A stretch of 33,377 nt of DNA from a virus. Numbering within the stretch: the stretch's first letter is position 1; each line of letters begins with the position of its first letter. The position numbers and the translations under genes were made by a program. Shown in pieces: positions 8,453-16,473 of this stretch. The notes below the pieces were generated by a model. It was given only the letters and a program-made list of their open reading frames with translations. It ran no database searches and was not told the origin of the DNA. Where the stretch lies: positions 1-33,377 of the IMG/VR virus record IMGVR_UViG_3300030102_002688; one strand, given 5' to 3'.

Positions 8453-9028
8453 ATGGTCAAGGTCAGAGGGCAAATCAATCAGCCCATAGTGGATATAGCA
8501 CAAGTTCAAGAAGAGTATTGGGAACGTAGGACATTTGAACTTCCGAGCTTAGCCCACATGCACAAGCCTACAGGCTGGAGAAAGTATTTGCCTTGGAAGA
8601 AAACACAAACGCCTGTAGTGATCCTAAGAAGGTTAACTACAGAAGAGTGGATGGACTATGAGGAGACTTTTTACAATTTAAAAGCTGATTTAGTCAAAGA
8701 AGTTCCGACATACAGAGCAATAGTTAACAAAATGATGTCTGGTAAAAAACTTACAAAAAAAGAACAAGCATCAATCAGTGTAGCAAATAGAAAATCACTA
8801 CCTTTGTATATAGGTATGTTAGAAAAAATGATGGAAGAACCAGATCTAAATTACGATGAGGTTACTGTTCTTTTAGATAGTTTAGATGATTACGATAGAA
8901 ATACACTTATGGCGCAAGTAAACACTATGACTTCACAGAAAATGGCCATAGCTCATAAGATTAACCAAGAGCGTATGGGAGAAATGGATCGAATGCACAA
9001 GGAGACAATAGCTCAGTATGGCAGATAG
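8453..9028 (+). CDS. Putative tail assembly chaperone
   Basis: 191 aa, highly charged and helical, with no membrane segments. It lies between the tail tube and tape-measure genes, where tail assembly chaperones sit in siphoviruses. Notable segments are VVILRRLTTEEWMDYEETFYNLKADLVKEV and a Met/Glu/Lys-rich C-terminus. No slippery site or downstream open frame suggests the programmed frameshift common in bacterial phage chaperones; the tape-measure gene simply overlaps by 11 nt. Assignment is from position and composition. Confidence 0.5.
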   Translation: MVKVRGQINQPIVDIAQVQEEYWERRTFELPSLAHMHKPTGWRKYLPWKKTQTPVVILRRLTTEEWMDYEETFYNLKADLVKEVPTYRAIVNKMMSGKKLTKKEQASISVANRKSLPLYIGMLEKMMEEPDLNYDEVTVLLDSLDDYDRNTLMAQVNTMTSQKMAIAHKINQERMGEMDRMHKETIAQYGR

Positions 9029-9716
9029 CGATTATACTGTAGCTGTAGTGTTACAAGCATCAGATGAAGGGATGTCAAGCACACTAAAAAAAGGCAGTGG
9101 AGAGGTTAAAAAGTTAGGTGAGAACGCAAAAAAAACACAGCGTGATTTGTTGACTACAGTAGTAGCCTTAGAAGGTCTTACTAGCGGTTTAAATCAAATA
9201 ACTGGAGGTTTGCGTAAATACTCAGCAGCGTTACAACAGACTGGTTTACTGGAAGAAGAGGAAGCTCAAGCATTTAACAAAAAGATTGCATTACTTGAGT
9301 TAGCCACAGGTCCTCTTGAAACTACCATTGCTTTACAGAAAGTACTTACAATAGCTACAATGGGTTCAGCAGCAGCAAAAACAGCAGACGCAGGTGCAGC
9401 AGGAACAGCAGCAGCAGCTAACACAGTATTTGGTGTAAGTATATACTTTGTATTAGGGGGATTGTTTTTGCTAGTAGCTATATTGGCAATATTAATAATT
9501 CATTTTGATAAAACAGGAAAGGTCGTTGAACAAGCCAATTTGAGGATGGCACAATTATCAATATTTTTGAATATGATTTACCTTGCATCTAAGCAAGCAG
9601 CAGACGGTATGCGAGAGTTTGCAGAGAGTGTAGTTAGAAGTGGGGACGCAGTTGCGGACTTTTTAACACCAGGTAGCGGTCCAGGCGTGATTGCAATGGG
9701 TGGCGGTGAATTGTAA
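9018..9716 (+). CDS. Short tape measure protein
   Basis: 232 aa. The N-terminus reads YTVAVVLQASDEGMSSTLKKGSGEVKKLGENAKK, the strand-helix opening common in tape measure proteins. Helices rich in Ala/Leu follow, then an Ala-rich stretch (about 118-136) and a single hydrophobic segment (about 141-162), also typical. It follows the chaperone candidate and precedes tail-tip genes. It is far shorter than most tape measures (usually 600 aa or more); at roughly 1.5 angstrom per residue the tail would be near 35 nm. It overlaps the next gene by 1 nt (TAATG). Confidence 0.6.
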   Translation: MADSDYTVAVVLQASDEGMSSTLKKGSGEVKKLGENAKKTQRDLLTTVVALEGLTSGLNQITGGLRKYSAALQQTGLLEEEEAQAFNKKIALLELATGPLETTIALQKVLTIATMGSAAAKTADAGAAGTAAAANTVFGVSIYFVLGGLFLLVAILAILIIHFDKTGKVVEQANLRMAQLSIFLNMIYLASKQAADGMREFAESVVRSGDAVADFLTPGSGPGVIAMGGGEL

Positions 9717-12700
9717 TGCCTGACTTCACACTTTACAGTCCTACAGACGGATCACACGTGCAAGCCACAACTATAGTGGAAGCAGATGCTACAATCTATG
9801 AAGGTCAAGCTACAACAAATTTTAACACCACTCCAGATCCATTTGGCGATGGTGCAGGTTTAAACTTTAGGATTGGAAAAGACGCATCGGGTAATAGGTA
9901 CACAGGCTTGATTAGAATTAAACTACCTGATAATCCTAGAAAAACAACTTCTACTGGAGAGATTATAAACGATGAAAGTACTGAGATTAAAAGAATAACG
10001 TTGCATATAAAATGTTCTGGATTTTCAGGTACTAGTGCAAATAAAAAAGTATTGGCAGTTTCACCCTTGGTTCTTACTCCAGACAATGTAGACTTTACAG
10101 GATTGACATTTAACACATACGATGGCACAAATGGATGGGGTACGGCAGGTGCGCTGGAGGATGGCGATAGAGACAAGTCTACAGACTTTGGTTCGGGTGT
10201 AGAGGGAGTTATTGCGATGAAGCAAATAAGTGTAGGATTTAACGAGATTACTATACAGAACGTTTCAACAACTGGACCAGCAGCTAAAAACAGTCTAGGA
10301 CTAGATTGGGGCAACACAATCGATTTAATTTTGTTTGCTAGGTCAGGAACTTTTTTTAATACAAATCAAAATCACGCTGTATTTCATAGTTTAGAAGATA
10401 GCACGGCGGCCAATAGGCCTTATGTTACAATCACTTACGAAAACTTATCTCCTACTAAACCAGAGATTAACGTATCTCCAGATCCCGTAGATTTAAATAA
10501 TGCAATTATTGGATTTACAAATAGGCCAAAAGATGAAGATTTGCAACAATTTGTAGCTGTTCACAGATCAGACGGTACAGATCCAACCTACGTTACAACA
10601 TCAAGCACACCTAATTTTGGTATAGAGATTACAGATACAGGGAAAGAGGTGTATCGTGGCTTTGATGATCTTAGGAATGGAGGCATTGCATCTACAAATT
10701 ATTTTCCAGGAACATCTAGCACAGCAGGTTCAACAAACAAATTAGTATTTTATAGTGAGGACCATGATAATGCAGGATCAGAAGATGATGCAGTCAAGGG
10801 TAACGTAGTTTCAGTTAAGAGGTATTTACCATACACAGAAGAGGATTTTGGAGATGCTAATTTTGCAGATTCATGCAGCGTTAATTGGATTATAATTGGC
10901 AAAGCTACGTCAGGTACAAACTCAGCTACATTGATTGACAATACATCAGGTACAGATACACCTTGGTTACGAGGCCAATTTCTCAAGAATAATGTAGAAG
11001 TAGGCGATAAGGTTTGGAATGACAATGACGGGCACTACGCTACAATCACTGGCGTAACTAACACAACGATAGCAGGTACGCTATCTAGTTCAGGTAATTG
11101 GAATACTAATGACGTTTATCAGATAATCCGTAAAGTAGATGTAGGAGAAAAAGTAACACTTACTGTAAGATCCACGTTTGTAGATGGGTTAAAGTTTGAT
11201 CGCATAGGAGTATATTGGACAAACACAACAGCCGCTAGTGCAATAGAGGACACTCCAATAACCTCAATAGCAGACTATGACATAATTGAATTAGACTCAG
11301 CAGCTACAGAACACACAGTATCTTTTAGGTATTCTACTCCAGGAACATACTATCCATCTTTTTTCTTTGTAGACAGCACTACAGGATTTAGAACTGCCCT
11401 TGCACAGATGGGCAGAACTACGGGAGCTTCAGGTTCAGATAGATTAGATGCAAGTAATGCCGCTTTAGTAGTAGAACAACCAGCACCTATTCCTAGACTA
11501 ACCTCATCCAAGTCAGTAGGCGAGAGTGCTAACGTTGCATTGGACAGAGGATCTGCCGTAGTTTATTCTGGAGCTAACTCTACATCAGGAGGTTCAGATG
11601 CTTTTGTAAAAGAATGGAGGTGGCTAGGGGAGCCACACACAGGGCAGATACTTACACAAGGCTGTTTAGATATAGACAACACTCCTTTGATAGATGAAAG
11701 CAAGAAATTATTTTTAAGGTGCAATTCCGCAGGATATAATGCAACAGTATTCACGATCTACGGTTTAGCATCTTTTCAAGCAGACAACGCTACTCCAGTT
11801 AAAGATACGGCCACAACCTTTTCACATTATAGATATGTTAAGGCAACCGTTTCAGCAGGTGCAAATAAATATCTAAAGCATGATACATCTGGAGCGTTTG
11901 GAGATGCGGCACGAACAGATCCGACAGCACCAGACACAGAAGTATTTTTCAAGCAGGTTGATTTTGTTTATGCCACAACTAAGTCAGGAACTTCTGGAAC
12001 TGAAGAGGTATTTCAATTATTGGCAGCAGATTCAGACAATGATGGGACTATAGATGCCGCAGGTACATTAGACATCAACACCGTTTGTAAGAGATTGTGT
12101 ATAGATTCTAACAATGGTTCACCAAGTTATAAGTGGGGCGGACGGTGTTTAGTGGATGGTTCTAGCAATATAACATTTACCAAAAACTCAGGCGCAGATG
12201 AAATAGAGAGCACAGCTATAGATTTTATCGCTGCGGGCTTTGGGCCAGGAGATACAATTACTGTGGAGCAGAGTTCAAACGATGGAGTATACACCATTCA
12301 AAAGATAGAAACAGTTGGTGGCACACACTCAATATATTTAAATGAAGAATTGTCAGTTGCCGAATCAAACACAAGCGCAAGTATCTTTACTACACAACCA
12401 GCAATATCAGTTGCAGCAAGTGCAGCAGGTTCAGCAAAAATATCATTAGACGTGCTAGACAATCTGTCAAGCACAGCCGCAGCTCCAGTAAATATATTTA
12501 CAACCTTCCGAGATCAGACGAGTCTGGATCTTAACGCACTTGCTGACAGCGGTAACATAGCAATACAAAGCGCCTCACTTTCGAGGTCAGGCGGTATCAA
12601 TGCAGCAATGCCATTAGGAGAAAGACGTTATCCACCTAATGCCGTTCATACAAGACACGGCTTACCCAAACTAAGTATGACGGTAAGGGTGATTGATGAT

Positions 12701-12895
12701 ACAGGTTTTAACCGCATATACAGGTTACTTAACAATTCATACAACTATGGCATCTATCAACACCATGATACTTCATTTACATCATGGGTGAAGTATCGGC
12801 TGAAGTTAGAGAACTTTACAGTAAATCGTGATCCTCAGAATTTACAACACCAAGTGGTTAACATATCTTTCTTTATAGTAGGAGAAGAGGTGTGA
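9716..12895 (+). CDS. Large tail-tip/receptor-binding protein with carbohydrate-binding-like domain
   Basis: 1059 aa, beta-rich. Residues about 18-240 resemble the DNRLRE/CBM96-type sandwich (ADATIYEGQATTNFNT, then GLIRIKLP, IKRITLHIKC, FNEITIQNV, and RPYVTITYE), a fold used to bind polysaccharide. Around 480-570 there is a PKD/Ig-like segment (EKVTLTVRSTF...EHTVSFRYSTPGTYYPSFFF). DSDNDGTIDAAG near residue 775 is a calcium-loop motif. The last 110 residues (GLPKLSMTVRVID, a helix with YRLLNN, then YRLKLENFTVNRDP and VVNISFFIVGEEV) look like a tail-attachment domain. It lies between tape measure and hub, so it probably combines distal-tail and receptor-binding roles. Domain calls are from pattern recognition. 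Confidence 0.6.
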   Translation: MPDFTLYSPTDGSHVQATTIVEADATIYEGQATTNFNTTPDPFGDGAGLNFRIGKDASGNRYTGLIRIKLPDNPRKTTSTGEIINDESTEIKRITLHIKCSGFSGTSANKKVLAVSPLVLTPDNVDFTGLTFNTYDGTNGWGTAGALEDGDRDKSTDFGSGVEGVIAMKQISVGFNEITIQNVSTTGPAAKNSLGLDWGNTIDLILFARSGTFFNTNQNHAVFHSLEDSTAANRPYVTITYENLSPTKPEINVSPDPVDLNNAIIGFTNRPKDEDLQQFVAVHRSDGTDPTYVTTSSTPNFGIEITDTGKEVYRGFDDLRNGGIASTNYFPGTSSTAGSTNKLVFYSEDHDNAGSEDDAVKGNVVSVKRYLPYTEEDFGDANFADSCSVNWIIIGKATSGTNSATLIDNTSGTDTPWLRGQFLKNNVEVGDKVWNDNDGHYATITGVTNTTIAGTLSSSGNWNTNDVYQIIRKVDVGEKVTLTVRSTFVDGLKFDRIGVYWTNTTAASAIEDTPITSIADYDIIELDSAATEHTVSFRYSTPGTYYPSFFFVDSTTGFRTALAQMGRTTGASGSDRLDASNAALVVEQPAPIPRLTSSKSVGESANVALDRGSAVVYSGANSTSGGSDAFVKEWRWLGEPHTGQILTQGCLDIDNTPLIDESKKLFLRCNSAGYNATVFTIYGLASFQADNATPVKDTATTFSHYRYVKATVSAGANKYLKHDTSGAFGDAARTDPTAPDTEVFFKQVDFVYATTKSGTSGTEEVFQLLAADSDNDGTIDAAGTLDINTVCKRLCIDSNNGSPSYKWGGRCLVDGSSNITFTKNSGADEIESTAIDFIAAGFGPGDTITVEQSSNDGVYTIQKIETVGGTHSIYLNEELSVAESNTSASIFTTQPAISVAASAAGSAKISLDVLDNLSSTAAAPVNIFTTFRDQTSLDLNALADSGNIAIQSASLSRSGGINAAMPLGERRYPPNAVHTRHGLPKLSMTVRVIDDTGFNRIYRLLNNSYNYGIYQHHDTSFTSWVKYRLKLENFTVNRDPQNLQHQVVNISFFIVGEEV

Positions 12896-12896
12896 A

Positions 12897-14093
12897 GTGC
12901 CGACAGAGTATGGTGCTAATCAGTATGTAAATGAATTTTACAATATACGTGTAACTGTCGATGGCTTTGAACTTCCTTTTGTAACTGGGTTGAACTTCAA
13001 ACATAAAGTCAATTCAGCAAGAATAGCAACAGTTACAGTGGAGAACAGAGAAGCATTAGAGATGCTTAGGATAGGTGCGGATCTTACAATCAATTTTGGA
13101 TTATCAGATGCTTATGCTAACAAAACAATTAAGTTTGAAGATGGCACGAATCTTGGGATACAACACACTCCGAACCCTAATGACTTTGTGGGTAGAATTA
13201 AAATCATCAATCCAGGTCTTGATCGCACTACATTCACTGCACTTGATGCTATATCTGAATTAGCTACTTCTAAAATACAAAACATAAAATATCAAGACTA
13301 TGGCAATCAAGACATGTACATGGTGGCTAGAGATATTTGTGATTATGAAAGTATAGACACAAGCCATCTTGATGATACTATGAAGTACGATAATTCAGTA
13401 CAACAAGGTAAGCTAAATCCTAAGTTTAACATATATGGTTATCAAACTAGAAAGTCTTTCTTAGACAAATTGTTTAATCTGATGAGTTTAAACCCAGACG
13501 ATACGGCAACATTCAAAAGTTCAAGCACGCCATCAGAGTCTTACATGAACAACCCTTTTCCGTTTGTAGAGTTTTACTATGCAATTAGGCAAGGAACTCA
13601 AGTAGACTTCTTTGCTCCTAATAGGTTTGACAAGAGAGCTAAGCCAGTGTTGAAGGTAAGTCCTAATCAAGCTAATATAGTGGGCCAAGGACTGGCTGGA
13701 AAAATAGATGCTTCTAAAATAATCAATAGCGTTACAATTAGTTCAGAGGATCGTCAGGTAATAGTGGAGGATGGCACATCTATTAAGAAGCATGGTATTT
13801 CAGCTAGGAACTTTGAGTTCAAAAACTCAGATACAACTACCATGAATGAGGCAGCATTCGTAATACTTAACAAGTTCAAAAATCCAGCAACCACATATAC
13901 AATGGAACTTACAGATGCAGAGTGGGTACAGCTTGGAGATCTTGTAGAAGTAAGCAGTCCATTACTAGGAACTAAAGAGTTATTTCCAGTCGTTGAAAAA
14001 GAAGTTTCTGTGATTGACAGAGTTACCACCAGACTAGCAGTAGGCTCAGCTTCTTTAGAGCCAAAACAACTTTTAGAATTAATACAAAGATAA
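12897..14093 (+). CDS. Tail hub / baseplate hub protein (gpD/gp27-like)
   Basis: 398 aa with a GTG start just after the previous stop. It starts with a beta module (YNIRVTVDGFELPFVTGLNFKHKVNSARIATVTVEN) followed by a strand-rich region with DFVGRIKIINPGLDRTTFTALDA, as in phage hub proteins that describe a deviation field and coordinate change. The later part (SKIINSVTISSEDRQVIVED; WVQLGDLVEVSSPLLG) matches the hub's second barrel. Last gene of the tail operon; the next gene has its own promoter 42 nt downstream. Confidence 0.6.
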   Translation: MPTEYGANQYVNEFYNIRVTVDGFELPFVTGLNFKHKVNSARIATVTVENREALEMLRIGADLTINFGLSDAYANKTIKFEDGTNLGIQHTPNPNDFVGRIKIINPGLDRTTFTALDAISELATSKIQNIKYQDYGNQDMYMVARDICDYESIDTSHLDDTMKYDNSVQQGKLNPKFNIYGYQTRKSFLDKLFNLMSLNPDDTATFKSSSTPSESYMNNPFPFVEFYYAIRQGTQVDFFAPNRFDKRAKPVLKVSPNQANIVGQGLAGKIDASKIINSVTISSEDRQVIVEDGTSIKKHGISARNFEFKNSDTTTMNEAAFVILNKFKNPATTYTMELTDAEWVQLGDLVEVSSPLLGTKELFPVVEKEVSVIDRVTTRLAVGSASLEPKQLLELIQR

Positions 14094-14104
14094 GCCCCAT
14101 CAAG

Positions 14105-14112
14105 TATATATA
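14105..14112 (+). promoter_or_regulatory. Archaeal TATA box for the 14135 operon
   Basis: TATATATA lies 22 nt before the ATG at 14135, the archaeal spacing that puts transcription start at or next to the start codon. No Shine-Dalgarno sequence lies before this ATG, so the mRNA is probably leaderless. It separates the tail operon from the small-gene operon. Confidence 0.7.
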
Positions 14113-14134
14113 GACGCACTTTTAATAGATAAGC

Positions 14135-14500
14135 ATGGGCTTAAATCAATCGAACCCCAAAGACGAGGACAGAACAATCAAGGAATTTGATAAGGTCAAA
14201 GATATTGTGATCAGATTTCTTAGAGACTTACCTGCAACCAGGAACAGTGATAGGCTATTGTATTATGAGATACTAAAGGAGAATTTCCTTAAGACAGATC
14301 TCAAAGAAAGTATAGACAAATATATTTTCTTAGATGTGTTATGGGAGTTACTTACCATATCACCAGATAAATCTACAATAGTAAGAGTAAGGAGACAGAT
14401 ACAGAATAGAGATTTAGTGTTTGAACCTACAGATCCAGAAGTAAGAAAGAAGCGTAAGATAAGGTCAGTAGACATTGGTGATTGGGCAGGTGACAACTGA
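14135..14500 (+). CDS. Conserved-looking helical protein, first gene of a leaderless operon
   Basis: 121 aa. The sequence LPATRNSDRLLYYEILKE, then a helix pair and TIVRVRRQIQNRDLVFEPTDPEVRKKRK, follows a pattern I recognise from small hypothetical proteins of many phages (P-x-T-R-N-x-D...R-x-R-x-x-I-Q). The basic C-terminal half suggests nucleic-acid contact; the overall layout could be a winged-helix-like regulator, but this is not shown. It overlaps the next gene by 1 nt. Confidence 0.6.
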   Translation: MGLNQSNPKDEDRTIKEFDKVKDIVIRFLRDLPATRNSDRLLYYEILKENFLKTDLKESIDKYIFLDVLWELLTISPDKSTIVRVRRQIQNRDLVFEPTDPEVRKKRKIRSVDIGDWAGDN

Positions 14501-14679
14501 TGGTGTTTCATCCTAATTTACACGCTAGGATAGATCACTGTTCAGATTGTGGTGACGTATTGCCTGAGTTGGATAGGGCAATAGAAGGTAGGTGTAAGCA
14601 TTGCACTACTAAGAGAAAGTACGGAGTAGTAGACATCAACACTTGTTTTCAAGGATCTGTAATTACGTTGGAGGACTGA
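14500..14679 (+). CDS. Small zinc-ribbon protein (59 aa)
   Basis: ATG overlaps the upstream TGA (TGATG). Two cysteine pairs, CSDC (residues 14-17) and CKHC (32-35), form a likely four-Cys zinc ribbon. It is coupled by TGATG to the next gene. Partner and role unknown; such ribbons often contact nucleic acid or other proteins. Confidence 0.6.
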   Translation: MVFHPNLHARIDHCSDCGDVLPELDRAIEGRCKHCTTKRKYGVVDINTCFQGSVITLED

Positions 14680-14849
14680 TGCCTTATAGTAATTGTTTGC
14701 CTTGTAAACAGCAAGGAAAGATAGTTAGATTAGATGTACCTACACAAGGTCATCATAAGTATTGCAGGAAGTGTAGGATAGACAGAGCATCAGATAAGAT
14801 GATAAGACAATTAAAAGAATACAAGAACTTAGTAAAGGAGTTATTATGA
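14679..14849 (+). CDS. Small zinc-ribbon protein (56 aa)
   Basis: Start ATG 14679 is chosen over an upstream in-frame TTG (14643) because it overlaps the previous stop (TGATG). Cys pairs CLPC (6-9) and CRKC (29-32) are separated by a basic loop, followed by a charged helix (IRQLKEYKNLVKELL). It overlaps the next gene by 4 nt. Confidence 0.6.
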   Translation: MPYSNCLPCKQQGKIVRLDVPTQGHHKYCRKCRIDRASDKMIRQLKEYKNLVKELL

Positions 14850-15040
14850 AGTGTATAGAATGTAATCAATTAGTAAAAGATTTCTGGGAGTTTTGTGAAG
14901 GGGTGGTGTGTGAGGATTGTGTACTAGATGATCCTGTTATATTGCATAAGTATAATTTATACTTATATGATGAAAATGGCAAAAAGATAGATGGAGCAGT
15001 GTCAGCAAATATGGTAATAGATGTTAGGAGATATAGATGA
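14846..15040 (+). CDS. Small zinc-ribbon protein (64 aa)
   Basis: ATGA overlap upstream. CIEC (3-6) and CEDC (22-25) form a compact zinc ribbon in the N-terminal 26 residues. The remainder is probably a beta hairpin (NLYLYDENGKKID). Overlaps the next gene by 4 nt. Function unknown. Confidence 0.6.
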   Translation: MKCIECNQLVKDFWEFCEGVVCEDCVLDDPVILHKYNLYLYDENGKKIDGAVSANMVIDVRRYR

Positions 15041-15165
15041 AATTCAAAACAAAAAAAGAAATGAAAGAAATGAGCTTAGAAGAAATCACCGAGTATGAAG
15101 CTTGGGTAGGAAAGCATGCGTCACAGGCATGGCATATCAGAAGATACATGGAGATGGATGATTAA
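15037..15165 (+). CDS. Small charged helical protein (42 aa)
   Basis: ATGA overlap with the upstream gene. The sequence includes TKKEMKEMSLEEITEYEAWV, a charged amphipathic helix. Its stop lies 8 nt inside the next gene. No family recognised. Confidence 0.5.
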   Translation: MKFKTKKEMKEMSLEEITEYEAWVGKHASQAWHIRRYMEMDD

Positions 15166-15529
15166 AGACATTACGATCAAACTTGGCGGTACAAAACAGG
15201 CCAAGCGTCAGTATGAATCAGTTAGAGCAGACATAGAGACTACGTTTACTCTACCGCATGAAACGGCAATGGACACTGAGAAAGCTATGGAAGCATACAA
15301 ATGGGAGCTAAGACGTGCAAAGATACTGTTTAGAGAGGCGTTAATGGCAGCTACAGAAGAAATAGATGGTAAATCATCGCCACCTAAAGCTCCGCCCGTT
15401 AAACAGCCTCCAGCAAAACCTACACCCAGGAAAGTACTTAAGGAACCAGAAGTAGATGAGGACGCATTATTTGAGTCGTTGAAGAGTCAGGTGATGCAGG
15501 ACTATCTTAATAAGCAGGAGTCGGATTAA
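15158..15529 (+). CDS. Charged protein with Pro/Lys-rich linker (123 aa)
   Basis: The frame allows an ATG at 15116, but 15158 is preferred because it gives a short overlap with the upstream gene and the protein then begins IKDITIKLGG. Residues 1-70 are helical and charged. Residues about 73-100 form a Pro/Lys-rich linker (PPKAPPVKQPPAKPTPRK), and the last 25 are an acidic helix ending YLNKQESD. No family recognised; the linker suggests two tethered binding parts. Confidence 0.55.
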   Translation: MIKDITIKLGGTKQAKRQYESVRADIETTFTLPHETAMDTEKAMEAYKWELRRAKILFREALMAATEEIDGKSSPPKAPPVKQPPAKPTPRKVLKEPEVDEDALFESLKSQVMQDYLNKQESD

Positions 15530-15530
15530 T

Positions 15531-15638
15531 ATGTTAGAGATAGGGCATGGTGGTGCAGGAGATCTGCACACGCTCTTTTACAATGAATTGTTTAAGCTCA
15601 TGAAACACTCTATCTCCCCTCAGGGGGAACTATGGTAA
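15531..15638 (+). CDS. Small ORF (35 aa)
   Basis: ATG one base after the previous stop; its stop overlaps the ATG at 15632 (ATGGTAA). The peptide is short (HTLFYNELFKLMKHS) with no known motif. Coupling is the main support. Confidence 0.4.
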   Translation: MLEIGHGGAGDLHTLFYNELFKLMKHSISPQGELW

Positions 15639-15874
15639 GAAAGGAAGAGTTCCACCAGATGTGGGAAAGGTTTGATCGTAGATATTTACATGAGTTAATG
15701 GACATGGATCTTCAACAGTTGATTGAACATCACGTAGAAGTGGGCAATAGTTTTACTGATCTATCTGCTGCGGCTAAAAGGGCAGAGAGATACTTAAATG
15801 ACGTATACAAAGTAATGCAAATGAAGAAACGTCTACAGGTAGAGAAAGATGCAATAGAGGGTACAGATGTGTAA
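15632..15874 (+). CDS. Helical coiled-coil-like protein (80 aa)
   Basis: Begins inside the previous ORF, with a Shine-Dalgarno-like run (AGGGGGAA) just upstream. Almost wholly helical and charged, with regularly spaced hydrophobic residues (LHELMDMDLQQLIEHHVEVG; AERYLNDVYKVMQMKKRL), suggesting a coiled coil or helical bundle. Overlaps the next ORF by 8 nt. Function unknown. Confidence 0.55.
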   Translation: MVRKEEFHQMWERFDRRYLHELMDMDLQQLIEHHVEVGNSFTDLSAAAKRAERYLNDVYKVMQMKKRLQVEKDAIEGTDV

Positions 15875-15944
15875 GCATGCAGTTCAGGTATGTGATGGCG
15901 AAGGATGGGTGTGTTTAGATTGCGGAGAATTGATCCTAGATTGA
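15867..15944 (+). CDS. Tiny zinc-ribbon ORF (25 aa)
   Basis: Starts inside the upstream gene and ends at a TGA overlapping a TTG (TTGA). The peptide carries C2, H4, C9 and CLDC (16-19), enough ligands for one zinc. Short, so moderate confidence only. Confidence 0.4.
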   Translation: MCKHAVQVCDGEGWVCLDCGELILD

Positions 15945-16144
15945 ACGAGAAGAAGTTTGTACTGATCAAATGTCCTAAGTGTGGTCAGAGTAGAGGGGGG
16001 GAGGCAAAACATAAATCATGGAAATGTTTTAGATGTGGTTATGTTATGAATAGAAAGAATACCCGTACCCTATGGGATCCAAACAATCCAGAAGAGGTAG
16101 GACTTGGCAGAGAAGTAGTAGATAAGAAAAAAAAGTATAGATAA
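15941..16144 (+). CDS. Zinc-ribbon protein, last gene of the operon
   Basis: 67 aa from the TTG at 15941, which overlaps the upstream stop (TTGA) like the coupled start at 6658; an ATG at 15905 is in frame but buried in the previous ORF. KCPKCGQSRGG...SWKCFRCGYV is a textbook C-x2-C...C-x2-C zinc ribbon with an aromatic before the second pair, as in rubredoxin-like or transcription-factor ribbons. The C-terminus is basic (DKKKKYR). Confidence 0.6.
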   Translation: MNEKKFVLIKCPKCGQSRGGEAKHKSWKCFRCGYVMNRKNTRTLWDPNNPEEVGLGREVVDKKKKYR

Positions 16145-16147
16145 TGT

Positions 16148-16178
16148 GCTGCTAAGGGTTAAATGAGGTATGAGCTAT
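16148..16178 (+). repeat. 31-bp direct repeat, copy 1 (contains TAAGGGTTAAATG)
   Basis: Matches 16215-16245 with three mismatches in 31 bp. The core TAAGGGTTAAATG occupies 16153-16165. Start-to-start spacing of the pair is 67 bp. It is intergenic, between the plus operon end and the minus operon terminator. Confidence 0.75.
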
Positions 16179-16214
16179 ATGACGTGTTGTGAGTCTAAAC
16201 CAACGTGCAGCAGG

Positions 16215-16245
16215 GCTGCTAAGGGTTAAATGGGGGATGGGCTAT
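16215..16245 (+). repeat. 31-bp direct repeat, copy 2 (contains TAAGGGTTAAATG)
   Basis: Second copy of the pair; core at 16220-16232. The same 13-bp core recurs at 17788 and 17858 on the far side of the minus operon. Confidence 0.75.
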
Positions 16246-16264
16246 TTTGGTGGTGTGCGATTGT

Positions 16265-16304
16265 AAAATAAAAAAAAGCCCCACTGTTATAATAACAGTA
16301 GGGC
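16265..16304 (-). terminator. Terminator-like hairpin ending the 17655-16333 minus operon
   Basis: ACTGTTAT (16283-16290) pairs with ATAACAGT (16292-16299), and outside a single mismatch GCCC pairs with GGGC (16278-16304). Read on the minus strand the hairpin is followed by a long T-run (16265-16277). It sits 29 bp past the last minus-strand stop. A smaller GGCC-AAA-GGCC hairpin lies beside it (16302-16312). Confidence 0.65.
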
Positions 16305-16332
16305 CAAAGGCCGCCTAAGATCCTGGGCCGCC

Positions 16333-16473
16333 TTATAGTTTTTCGATGTCTTCTTTTGTTATGTCGCCATTAATTAAAACTAAAAGCATCTCTCTTATAC
16401 TCGTATAATCAAATTTAAAATTATTAATGCCTTCAGCCAGTTTAATTAAAAACTCTTTTTCTAGTTTATTTAT
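16333..16473 (-). CDS. Small protein with apparent AUA start codon (46 aa)
   Basis: The frame encodes an amphipathic, charged protein (INKLEKEFLIKLAEG...GDITKEDIEKL) but has no ATG, GTG or TTG at its beginning. An ATA sits five bases after GGTG, exactly the GGTG-to-ATG spacing of neighbouring minus-strand genes (GGTGAATAAATG). The ATA overlaps the upstream TAA as ATAA, the counterpart of ATGA overlaps used elsewhere. The start is therefore inferred to be AUA. It could alternatively be a decayed gene. Last gene of the operon. Confidence 0.5.
   Translation of the reverse strand: MNKLEKEFLIKLAEGINNFKFDYTSIREMLLVLINGDITKEDIEKL

Noticed and set aside
8453-9028. Programmed frameshift in the tail assembly chaperone
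   Set aside because: No convincing slippery site and no open overlapping frame that would extend the protein; the tape-measure gene starts at its own ATG.
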